From positions 684,501 to 748,500 of the forward strand of contig NZ_CP107970.1 of NCBI RefSeq assembly GCF_036090055.1: DNA of 64,000 nt, read 5' to 3'. The notes below the pieces were generated by a model, which did no database searches, was not told the DNA's origin, and saw nothing but the letters and a program-made list of their open reading frames with translations. Of the stretch, positions 18,249 to 25,187 are shown one piece after another. A program made the position numbers and the translations under genes. The DNA comes from Nocardioides sp. NBC_00368 (lineage in GTDB: Bacteria > Actinomycetota > Actinomycetes > Propionibacteriales > Nocardioidaceae). Each line of letters opens with the position of its first letter. Position 1 is the stretch's first letter.

Positions 18249-19178
18249 CTACGTGGTTTCTTCGAGCGCTTTGCGCAGTTGGCTCTCGGTTGGAGGGGTG
18301 TCGTCTTCGGCGAGGTTGATAAGGATGAACGGGGTTCCTTGCGGAAGGGCGATGGATGCCTCCCCGGTTGCTCGCCTGATGGCCTTCGCGGCTGCGGCGT
18401 CCTCGCGGTTTCCTTGGGAGTCGAGCCAGGACAGCGCCGCGTCCAATCGGGGCGATGGCAGGTCGATGATCTGGATGTCGGGATTATCGGGCCACGTGGT
18501 GTCTTCCATCGCGCACTTGCGGAACGCGGTGAAGAAGAGCTTGGCATCGGTGAGGTCCAGGCGGCGCATGGGCACGCGGTCGTAGTCCGGGAAAGGCGGG
18601 GACTTCATCATGCCTTGGGTCGTGCCGTTGAAGGTGACCTCGGTGAGGTCGGTGGCGAAGACGGTGTCGGTGATGAGGCAGCGGTGGAACTCGGAGCGCT
18701 TCATCTTGGTGCCGCGGAAGGTGCAGCGGTCGATGGTGGCTCCCACCCATAAGTGCCGGCTGATCTTGGCGTAGGTGAAGTCGACTTCGCGCCAGATGGT
18801 TTGGGTCTCGGGCGTGAGGGCGCCGAAGCCAGCGCTTTGAAGGTCAGCCGAGACCAGGGTGGTGCGGGAGCACTCCACGTTGATGAGGTGGGCCCGTTTC
18901 AGGTTCGCCTGGTCGAGCCGGCAGTCGGTGATCTCGACGTCGCGAAGCTGCAAGCCGGATAGGTCGGAATGTGAGAGGTCGAGGTGGTCCCATCGTGTTG
19001 AGGTGATCTTGCGAACCGGCCCTGCGGGAAAGGTGGGGAGGCCGCGGAGGTCGATGAGCCCGTCGACCTGGCTGATGCCAGCGGGGATAGGGAGGCTGGT
19101 GTCGCCCAGCCACGCCGTGGTGGCATTGGCGAGCTCTCGGTCGTCCTTCCAGCGTTGCTTGAGTTGCTTGGTGTTCAC
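18249..19178 (-). CDS. Pentapeptide-repeat protein
   Basis: 309 residues starting at GTG 19178. The middle (about 60-220) contains pentapeptide repeats of the A(D/N)LxX type forming a right-handed quadrilateral helix: HLDLSHSDLSGLQLRDVEIT, LDQANLKRAHL, LVSADLQSAGF, CTFRGTKMKRSEF, DLTDAKLFFTAF. The N-terminal ~60 residues (WKDDRELANATTAWLGD) and the C-terminal ~70 flank the solenoid. Some family members mimic DNA and protect gyrase; many have unknown roles. It is last in a leftward run of small unknown genes ending at the 28-bp inverted repeat. No transmembrane segment was seen. Confidence 0.8.
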   Translation of the reverse strand: MNTKQLKQRWKDDRELANATTAWLGDTSLPIPAGISQVDGLIDLRGLPTFPAGPVRKITSTRWDHLDLSHSDLSGLQLRDVEITDCRLDQANLKRAHLINVECSRTTLVSADLQSAGFGALTPETQTIWREVDFTYAKISRHLWVGATIDRCTFRGTKMKRSEFHRCLITDTVFATDLTEVTFNGTTQGMMKSPPFPDYDRVPMRRLDLTDAKLFFTAFRKCAMEDTTWPDNPDIQIIDLPSPRLDAALSWLDSQGNREDAAAAKAIRRATGEASIALPQGTPFILINLAEDDTPPTESQLRKALEETT

Positions 19179-19287
19179 CCGCGGAGATGTCCTTGCCTAG
19201 TTCGTGAAGGGCGTGTCAGATGGTCGGGTCTGGCGCAGATCCGACCATCAGACGGTCCCGATCTGCTTCTCGGAGCCCTATCCGATC

Positions 19288-19722
19288 TCATGCTCGGAAG
19301 AGTGTCACCCCGGGCCCGTAGGAGTCGGTGATCTCGCTCTTGAAGGTCATGTCGGGGAAGGAGCGGCGTGCATGTTCTGGCCAGATGTGGGTCAGGGTGG
19401 TTGCGACGCTGTTCAGCGCTTCCTCCTCAGTGGCATCTGTGGGCTCGAACACGTCCCACAAGTTGACCTGGTTGGTGACTCTCTCGAGGGCTTGCGGCGA
19501 ATGGTCGAGGTGGGCCGCCCAGTCCGCGAAGGTGTTGGGGAAGTACCGATCCTTGAAGAGGACGCAGCCCTCGACCTCGATCAAGGGTGGGGTGATCAGG
19601 TTGAGGAGCAGTACGACGTCGGTGACGCTCAATTGCTGAGAGAGGTAATCGAGCGCACCCGCAGGAGGAACGAACGATCGGCTCCAATCGATGAACTTCG
19701 GCATACCATCCGGGGCAACCAT
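19288..19722 (-). CDS. Small acidic protein, unknown function
   Basis: 144 residues. The ATG at 19722 has AAGGA five bases upstream, which supports the start. The sequence is globular and acidic, with aromatic blocks (FIDWSRSF, CVLFKDRYFPNTFADWAAHL, THIWPEHARRSFPD) and no membrane segment or recognised motif. It sits between a short gene of uncertain start (19765) and the pentapeptide-repeat gene, all leftward. Immunity-type proteins often look like this, but there is no toxin gene nearby, so no function is assigned. Confidence 0.65.
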   Translation of the reverse strand: MVAPDGMPKFIDWSRSFVPPAGALDYLSQQLSVTDVVLLLNLITPPLIEVEGCVLFKDRYFPNTFADWAAHLDHSPQALERVTNQVNLWDVFEPTDATEEEALNSVATTLTHIWPEHARRSFPDMTFKSEITDSYGPGVTLFRA

Positions 19723-19764
19723 CGCAGTCCTTGCGTTTCGTGGAGGGCAAACAGCCCTCAGAGA

Positions 19765-20043
19765 TCAGCGGGGCAGAGTGCGGCAGGCTTCGACCTTCGT
19801 CAGGAGCTCTGGATCCGCGGAGATGTCGATGGCGTAGCCGGCTCGTTCGAGCATGACCAGGCTCGGGACCAAGACGGCGTCGATCAGCGGGACCAGCACG
19901 AGGTGGTCGCGAGACGCGCCGACACGCGCGCGCAGGGCTGTGGCGAAGGCTTGGAAGGAGGACGGGTCGACCTCGACGTAGTCATTCAGCAATGAACGTG
20001 AAGCCGGGATCGACGCCGACCGTTGTCCCGAGCCCTTGGGCAC
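19765..20043 (-). CDS. Short protein, possibly the second half of a frameshifted gene
   Basis: The frame runs from a GTG at 20043 to 19765 (92 residues), but the first ~17 residues overlap the 45-residue frame at 19982-20119 and look like its shadow. The convincing part starts near LLNDYVEVDP (TTG at 19992) and reads SSFQAFATALRARVG, LVPLIDAVLVPSLVMLERAG. Joined to the 45-residue peptide by one +1 shift at GAA-TGA-C, the two would make a single protein of about 120 residues. The gene may therefore be broken, or the start non-standard. No family recognised. Confidence 0.45.
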   Translation of the reverse strand: MPKGSGQRSASIPASRSLLNDYVEVDPSSFQAFATALRARVGASRDHLVLVPLIDAVLVPSLVMLERAGYAIDISADPELLTKVEACRTLPR

Positions 20044-20119
20044 AGGATGTGTATGCGGTCCCGACGTAAAGCGCGGGCGACCAGACGGTCTCGTCGTTGA
20101 TATCGATGATGAAGCTCAT
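19982..20119 (-). CDS. 45-residue small protein, possibly the first half of a frameshifted gene
   Basis: The ATG at 20119 follows the upstream stop codon with no gap (TAG-ATG), so it is probably translated by re-initiation. The peptide begins MSFIIDINDETVWSPALYVG and ends FTFIAE before TGA. Composition is protein-like, not a shadow. It could be a genuine small protein, a peptide precursor, or the first part of a longer gene continuing at 19765-19992 after a frameshift. The TGA-C stop context is a weak terminator. Confidence 0.45.
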   Translation of the reverse strand: MSFIIDINDETVWSPALYVGTAYTSCAQGLGTTVGVDPGFTFIAE

Positions 20120-20314
20120 CTAGGCGAACCTAACCCTGATGTCGACGCCGGGGTTTGCTCGGCGCAGCGCGTCGATGGCTGACTCGATGCCTGCCCTGCC
20201 ACGGACGAGCTGGATCTCGGTCCGCAACGGAGCATTCCGCCGGTCGATCTCGCGCTTCGCGGCGCCTGCGGGGTCGCTGACGGCCGGCGCCTGGGTGAGC
20301 AGATCAAGCGTCAT
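20120..20314 (-). CDS. Small charged protein heading the small-gene operon
   Basis: 64 residues from the ATG at 20314, which has GGGAGGG about 8 bases upstream, a strong ribosome-binding site. It reads MTLDLLTQAPAVSDPAGAAK, then a charged helix EIDRRNAPLRTEIQLVRGRA and a C-terminal strand VDIRVRF. The extended frame upstream of this ATG is Arg-rich and overlaps a decayed gene on the other strand. Unknown function; it is first in a leftward run of four small genes plus the pentapeptide protein. Confidence 0.5.
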   Translation of the reverse strand: MTLDLLTQAPAVSDPAGAAKREIDRRNAPLRTEIQLVRGRAGIESAIDALRRANPGVDIRVRFA

Positions 20315-20385
20315 CGTGGGTTCCCTCCCGATCGGGGCGAACGACCTCGTCCTAGAGGTCCTACCCGCGAACCCGGATCCTAAAA

Positions 20386-20722
20386 CTACCGCACTCCGGC
20401 GTAGCCAGGGACACGTCGATGGCCAGACCGGAGCCCTCCTCCACGCCGCACTCGGCGGCCGACTCGTACACGGCTGCCAGCGCGGCCGCTTCGCCAGTGA
20501 AGCCACGCGTCGTGCGCCTTCGGCGCGGTTGCCGAGCTCGCCTACCTCGCAGGATGGAAGCACCACGACCTGGGCCACGAAGGCGCCGCTCAGCGTTACT
20601 GCCAAGTCGGCTACCAGCTCGCGCCTGCGAGGCAGACCCTCACGGTCATGGCCCCGTGGACGATGCGTGCCCTCGCCCACCAGGCACTCGGCTCCGGGCC
20701 CGTGTCACCGGCGTCGATCTAG
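20386..20722 (+). pseudogene. Decayed XRE/TPR-type regulator, C-terminal part with frameshifts
   Basis: Fragments in different frames read like the TPR half of actinobacterial XRE regulators: first DGQTGALLHAALGGRLVH, then after a frameshift near 20515 AFGAVAELAYLAGWKHHDLG and AAQRYCQVGYQLA, then after a second near 20630 CEADPHGHG and finally TMRALAHQALGSG. No single frame covers it and no start is visible. In intact relatives this half follows a helix-turn-helix. It lies directly upstream of the NUDIX gene, a common neighbour of such regulators. Identification is by recognised phrases only. Confidence 0.55.
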
Positions 20723-20843
20723 GCCCCTCCAGATCGTCCCAATCTACCAGCGTCGCCGTGTTCCTGGCGCCGCTGATCTCGCCCGCCGCGCCCGTGAGGC
20801 GCTCGCCTAACATGCCCAAGACCACCCGACGATTGGAGTCCCT

Positions 20844-21407
20844 GTGACCCAGCAGTCCAACGCCCACCCCGAGGCCCTCAAGCCAGCACTCGAGTCGATG
20901 ACCCTGCTGGTCGCCGCCGTCATCGTCCACGACAAGACGACCAACCGCGTCGTCCTGCTCCAGCGAAGCCAGAGCGCCAAGTTCGCCCAGGGCATGTGGG
21001 ACATCCCCGTAGGCAAGAGCGACCCCGGCGAACCGATCACCCAAACCGCGGTCCGTGAGTTGTACGAGGAAACCGGTCTCACCGTGAAGCCGGAGTGGCT
21101 CAAGGTCGCCCACATCATCCACAGCGCCTGGGGTGTCGAAGCCCCCAACGGCTTCCTCACAGTCGTCTTCGTCGCCGACCAATGGGCCGGCGAGCCCGAG
21201 AACCGCGAGCCACGCAAACACGCCCAAGTGCGCTGGGTCAGCACCGACTCCATCCCGACCCAGTTCGTTGACACCACCGCCAGCGCCCTTCACCAGTACC
21301 TCACCGGAGGCGCTGAGGTCTCCCTCGACGGATGGTGGGGGTCCGCCGCTCGCCGTAAGGGAGGTGGCGGCGGTTCCAGGAGCGTGCCGGTCGCCAGATC
21401 TCTGTGA
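20844..21407 (+). CDS. NUDIX hydrolase
   Basis: 187 residues from GTG 20844 with GGAGT upstream. A complete Nudix box, G-x5-E-x7-RELYEETGL, begins at G58 and supplies the metal-binding glutamates. The fold hydrolyses a nucleoside diphosphate linked to another group; the layout (VVLLQRSQSAKFAQGMWDIP before the box, WLKVAHIIHSAWG after) resembles (deoxy)nucleoside-triphosphate or mutator-type enzymes, but substrate is not determined. The C-terminal ~30 residues are Gly/Arg-rich and probably disordered. It follows a decayed regulator gene. Confidence 0.85.
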   Translation: MTQQSNAHPEALKPALESMTLLVAAVIVHDKTTNRVVLLQRSQSAKFAQGMWDIPVGKSDPGEPITQTAVRELYEETGLTVKPEWLKVAHIIHSAWGVEAPNGFLTVVFVADQWAGEPENREPRKHAQVRWVSTDSIPTQFVDTTASALHQYLTGGAEVSLDGWWGSAARRKGGGGGSRSVPVARSL

Positions 21408-22312
21408 TCAGGCTGACGACAGATGGATGAAGTCCTAGTGGGACCTGCAGCCCCGGGCCGCAGTCAGCGTCGACTATCCGGCGTCGAGCAGCTGATGACG
21501 GCGAAGGCACGCCCCAGGCGGCTGTCGAAGTCCGCGGCCCGAACTGCAGCCGAGAGGACGTAGCCGGGCATCACCGGGGCTGGGAGCGTTCGCCGCGACA
21601 GCCCGCCATGGGTCTGCGGTCAGGCACCGCAGGCACGGCGCAGCCGGTCCTGGTCGAGGACCGCGATGCGGCCGCGTCCGAGGGCGATGATTCTGTCATC
21701 GGCGCATTCGCGGGGGATCTTGGCGGTGGTCTCTCGCGAGGTGGCGGTGAGCGGGCCAGGTCGAGCTGTGCCTGCTCTGCGGGGTCGCGCTGTCAGCCTG
21801 GCGTTGAGGCGCGAAGAACTGGGTGCGCGACGAGCGCCAACCAGCCCGGCATCGGCCCGCGAGTGGAACTCGTCGCTCGACCGCACGTGTGCCGTCCTTG
21901 CCGAGGATGGAGGTGCGGACCTTCATCGCCCGTGGCAGGCCTTCGAGCCCGAGCGTGCGCATCGCTCGGTCTCGGCGAGGTCTGCGGTGATCGGCGCGAG
22001 CGCCGAGCTGGGATCGAGCTTCGGCAATGTGGCGCCCTCGCAGGGCGTTCGAGCGATGCCTGGTCCTCGGTGGCCGCCTTCAAGACGACGGCGAGCACGC
22101 CGTTGCGCAGGTGGACTGTGGTCGCCGTTGCCGTACTCGCCCAGTTCGCGATCGGCCTCTCGACAGCGTTGCGGTCCGGCCGCTCTGCGCTACTGGGGCA
22201 GGGGGGATCCAGTGCGTCGGGCGCCCGGACCGCAACGCGCAGGGATGCTACGCGAATTTACGATGCCGTATGCAAACCGTCTCACCCCGAACCATGAGAC
22301 ACGCCCGGATCC
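21408..22312. other. No intact gene; contains a probable Crp/Fnr remnant
   Basis: A 905-bp stretch with no frame that looks like a complete protein. On the minus strand, about 21620-21965, fragments recall a Crp/Fnr-type regulator (see separate entry). The remainder (21966-22312) gives only Arg/Ala-rich frames without start signals. It should contain the promoter for the zinc-finger gene. Confidence 0.5.
21620..21965 (-). pseudogene. Possible remnant of a Crp/Fnr-type regulator
   Basis: The end of one frame reads ATSRETTAKIPRECADD then RIIALGRGRIAVLDQDRLRRA, resembling the recognition helix (SRETVNKAL) and final wing (IRLEGRGRIAVLDxxRLRR) of Crp/Fnr proteins. A separate frame upstream reads LEGLPRAMKVRTSILGKDG. 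Frame changes and lack of a start indicate decay. Seen by eye only; other helix-turn-helix families are possible. Confidence 0.35.
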
Positions 22313-22903
22313 GTGGATGATCCCGATCCGCCCGCTCAGCGCCAGCGCGAGGCCGATACCGACGCCGATGACCATGAGTTCATGCTCCCGGAGGAGGGAG
22401 ACCGCGAGATAGCCGGCGAGGCGGCCGCACGCAGGATGATCGACGCCTCCGGACGCGCCGCGATCGACGAGGATGCGGACGGTCTGCTCTGCCACGAGTG
22501 CGGCCGCCGCTTCGCGCACCTCGGCCTCTGCGCGTGGAAAGCCCACGACCTGACGGCCGCCGAGTACCGCGAGGCTCACGGTCTCGCGCGCAGCCGTGGA
22601 CTCGTCGCAAACTCGACCCGGGAGACCATCACGAACAACGCACGACGAACCTTCCAATTCAAGTCGCGGTTCGTCGCAGCACGGGATCCGGCGGCGGCGA
22701 TGGCCACGCGGCTGAGCAAGGGTGACGACATGTCTCCAGCCGGTCTCGCAGCGAGCCGCGCGCGACGTGGCCATGGACGGCTCGGCACCGTAGTGGCCTG
22801 CGCGTGGTGCGGGGCATCCTTCTGTCCCCTCGCGGGTGCGAGGCGGCGGCGGTTCTGCTCGCGGTCTTGCGCGCGTCGAGCAACGCGGGCACGCAGCCTA
22901 TGA
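22313..22903 (+). CDS. MucR/Ros-like zinc-finger DNA-binding protein
   Basis: 196 residues from GTG 22313. Residues about 57-110 match the MucR/Ros type: LLCHECGRRFAHLGLCAWKA, H, then LTAAEYREAHGLARSRGLV, the last part like the eYRexyGL tail of this fold. A second putative zinc site sits near the C-terminus (CAWCGASFCP ... RRRRFCSRSC). Acidic disordered N-terminus (about 1-50). Such proteins bind DNA and are common on actinobacterial mobile elements. It probably regulates nearby cargo. Confidence 0.7.
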   Translation: MDDPDPPAQRQREADTDADDHEFMLPEEGDREIAGEAAARRMIDASGRAAIDEDADGLLCHECGRRFAHLGLCAWKAHDLTAAEYREAHGLARSRGLVANSTRETITNNARRTFQFKSRFVAARDPAAAMATRLSKGDDMSPAGLAASRARRGHGRLGTVVACAWCGASFCPLAGARRRRFCSRSCARRATRARSL

Positions 22904-23089
22904 ATTGTCGTGTCATCCGGGCATTGGCCACCGAGATCGTCGACCTCGTGCTGCGGGCGAGGATCGAGCCGAGTTCGACCGCCTGCCAGCCGTTCGGCGG
23001 GGATGACCGGTCTCAGTTCCTCGACAACTTCGTCCGAGTGATGGCGGCGCGAGAGATCCGCGGAACGCCAAGTCACATACCCTTCGACC

Positions 23090-24205
23090 GTGAAGCCGGT
23101 CGTGATTCTCGATACCAACGCCCTCTTCGGCGGAAAGCCGTTCACGCGCTCCGAGAGCGCGGTGCTTCTGATGCTCTCCAAGACCAAGCACATCCGGCTC
23201 GTCATTCCGGACGTGGTCCTGCACGAGTTGTCCCGGCAGTGGGCTGACTCGATCGCCGAGAACAACGCGAAGATCGAGAGCGCCTTCGACGGCTCCAACA
23301 AGATCATGGGAGAGGTCCGGATTCCAGACTTCTCCATCGAGCTGCCGACCGTCGACCGGTCTGACCTCCACGAGGCCGCCACGGCCATGCTCGTCGATAG
23401 GGGAGTCGAGATCCCGGCATTCCCAGAGGTGGCGGTCGTCGACCTGCTGGAGAGGGATCTGGACCGGAGGAAGCCGTTCGGCAAGTGCGGCAAATGCGGC
23501 AAGGGGAGCACGGGTTTCCGCGACGCGCTGATCTGGGAGAACGTCCGATCGATTTGCGACGATCTCGCAGATCCGGCCGGCCCGGTCATCTTCGTGACGG
23601 ACAACCACAAGGACTTCTGCGCCGGCCAGGACGGGGAGCTGCACGCTGATCTACAGGACGAGCTCCCTTCGGGCCAGCGCTTCGAGGTCGTCAAGCGACT
23701 AAACCTGCTCCTGGAGCACGAGGAGATCAAGCCACTCGCGGACCGCCTCCACGTCGTGAGTGGATCGCTCACGCAACAGCGGGTGACGCGCCTCGTCGAC
23801 CGCGCGCTTACGGAACTCGGGGGCCACGAGCTGGAGACCGTAGGGTTCTGCGCCCCTGGAGACATCTACGACAGCCCCATCCACACCAAGCTTGATGACG
23901 TCGCCTTCAACGGCGTCGATCCTGACAACGACACCATCGAGTTCGAGATCTTCCGTACCGGCTACCACGACGAGATGACAATTCGCGTGACCGTCGACGC
24001 CGACTGCGACATCGAAGGGTTCATCGATAAGAGCACCTTCCTCGTGAGCGGCTCGCAGTTCACGTACTACGAAGACTGGAACCGGCACAGGTTCCGGGCG
24101 ATCGAGCAGCATCGTGTGCGGTTCACGTTGAGCGCGGACTTCACCGAGTCGACCGTCGACGGAGTCGCGCTGACCGTGGATGAGGTCGAAGAGGTAACCC
24201 CCTGA
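23090..24205 (+). CDS. PIN-domain protein (DUF4935-like)
   Basis: 371 residues from GTG 23090. Residues 1-200 are a PIN-fold ribonuclease-like domain with the acidic set D8 and N10 (VVILDTNALF), E46 (VLHELSRQW), D145 (GFRDALIWENV) and D171 (FVTDNHKDF), as in DUF4935 proteins. A CxxC (KCGKCGKG) precedes the third acidic residue. The C-terminal ~170 residues form an extra strand-rich domain (DTIEFEIFRTGYHDEMTIRV). No antitoxin-size partner is adjacent, so a VapC-type pair is unlikely; stand-alone PIN proteins of this size occur in defence contexts. The chemistry, RNA cleavage, is inferred from the fold. Confidence 0.75.
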   Translation: MKPVVILDTNALFGGKPFTRSESAVLLMLSKTKHIRLVIPDVVLHELSRQWADSIAENNAKIESAFDGSNKIMGEVRIPDFSIELPTVDRSDLHEAATAMLVDRGVEIPAFPEVAVVDLLERDLDRRKPFGKCGKCGKGSTGFRDALIWENVRSICDDLADPAGPVIFVTDNHKDFCAGQDGELHADLQDELPSGQRFEVVKRLNLLLEHEEIKPLADRLHVVSGSLTQQRVTRLVDRALTELGGHELETVGFCAPGDIYDSPIHTKLDDVAFNGVDPDNDTIEFEIFRTGYHDEMTIRVTVDADCDIEGFIDKSTFLVSGSQFTYYEDWNRHRFRAIEQHRVRFTLSADFTESTVDGVALTVDEVEEVTP

Positions 24206-24218
24206 CCCGTGCCGCGCG

Positions 24219-24740
24219 TCAGTCGTCGTCGCGATGGTCCGAGAGGCATTCCGGGGCCTGACACTTGGTCAGTCCGCGGTGGCCGTCACTCGGACGCCCG
24301 TCCGGCCCCTCGAGCGCCTCGCATCCACGGACGACTCGGCCGTCGACGAACGCCGTGCGAAGCACGTGCGCCTGGCAGGCGGACAGCGGGGGAGCGTTCG
24401 CGACCTGACGAGCGACCCATTCTCGTAGCGCTGCCGCCTGCTCGGCCGTGTAACGCGCTTCCCGCCGAGGGATGCGTGGCCCGGTGCTGCCATCCGGACG
24501 CGGAGGCCCTGGCTCGATCAATGGCGGTCGTTCCGACGCCGGGCCCTCCTGAGCGTCGTCCGTGGGCAATGGTCGCTCGCTCCGACGTGCGGCGGCGTCG
24601 ATAACTGCCTCGCGAATGGCCTCGGCGATAGGCGTGCCGTCCGGAGTCGGCGCCGACAGCGCGAGCTGCATCGTCACGTCGACCGAGACGGAGATGGTTT
24701 GTCGGGGCGGCGCGGCCAGGGCGCGGGCGTCTCGCGTCAT
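24219..24740 (-). CDS. Accessory protein, unknown function
   Basis: About 173 residues from the ATG at 24740, which has GGGGAG just upstream. An early strand block (PRQTISVSVDVTMQLAL) leads to a helix, a Pro-rich linker (LIEPGPPRPDGST) and a C-terminal helix (EQAAALREWVARQVANA). Two cysteines near the end (LTKCQAPECL) could bind metal. No family recognised. It is divergent from the small XRE gene, with a perfect 19-bp inverted repeat between them. Confidence 0.5.
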   Translation of the reverse strand: MTRDARALAAPPRQTISVSVDVTMQLALSAPTPDGTPIAEAIREAVIDAAARRSERPLPTDDAQEGPASERPPLIEPGPPRPDGSTGPRIPRREARYTAEQAAALREWVARQVANAPPLSACQAHVLRTAFVDGRVVRGCEALEGPDGRPSDGHRGLTKCQAPECLSDHRDDD

Positions 24741-24801
24741 CACTCCCCGACTCGCCCGACTCGCCCATCGCGCCCCTCGTGTCTGAGCAGTGCTGACGAA
24801 C

Positions 24802-24846
24802 TTGTCAGGCACCGATGACTACCTGGAAGTCATCGGTGCCTGACAA
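24802..24846. promoter_or_regulatory. Perfect 19-bp inverted repeat upstream of the small XRE gene
   Basis: Arms 24802-24820 (TTGTCAGGCACCGATGACT) and 24828-24846 are perfectly complementary around a 7-base centre (ACCTGGA). It ends five bases before the TTG start at 24852 and lies between two divergent genes, so it is not a simple end-of-gene terminator. It is either an operator for the XRE protein (autoregulation, as with controller proteins) or a leader-RNA hairpin that hides the start region. Confidence 0.7.
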
Positions 24847-24851
24847 CAGGC

Positions 24852-25094
24852 TTGAGGGTGGCGGATTCCCTCAAGTCGGCGCTGGGCGCGCAGTTGCGCG
24901 AGCTCCGCCGTGCTCGGGGGCTGACCCAGGAGAAGCTCGCCGAGCAACTCGACGTCACACCGCGCTATCTGGCCGGCATTGAGCGCGGCGAGCGGAACCT
25001 CACCCTGGACTCCGTCGACGCGCTGGCCGAGCAATTGGGTGTTGCTGCTCTGACATTGCTGGATCCTGCGGCGGACACGTCCCAACTGAGTTGA
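24852..25094 (+). CDS. Small XRE-family regulator (controller-protein-like)
   Basis: 80 residues. Almost all of it is one Cro/C1-type helix-turn-helix: LGAQLRELRRARGLTQEKLA, EQLDVTPRYLAGIERGERN, TLDSVDALAEQLGVAALTLL. Start is TTG 24852 or GTG 24858. Size and content match stand-alone C proteins of restriction-modification systems, which bind palindromes at their own promoter; a perfect palindrome sits just upstream. It converges on the PD-(D/E)XK nuclease gene 93 bp away. No methyltransferase gene is present, so a classical R-M system is not supported. Confidence 0.8.
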   Translation: MRVADSLKSALGAQLRELRRARGLTQEKLAEQLDVTPRYLAGIERGERNLTLDSVDALAEQLGVAALTLLDPAADTSQLS

Positions 25095-25187
25095 TTGCGG
25101 CTGGATCTCCAGAGCGCAGGGGCTAGCGACCGCTACCGGTGTAATCCCGCATCATCCAGTGGCGTCTCGTGCCGTGCACTCGACGGG

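Noticed and set aside
23090..24205. VapBC-type toxin-antitoxin pair
   Set aside because: The PIN protein is about three times VapC length and no small antitoxin gene lies beside it.
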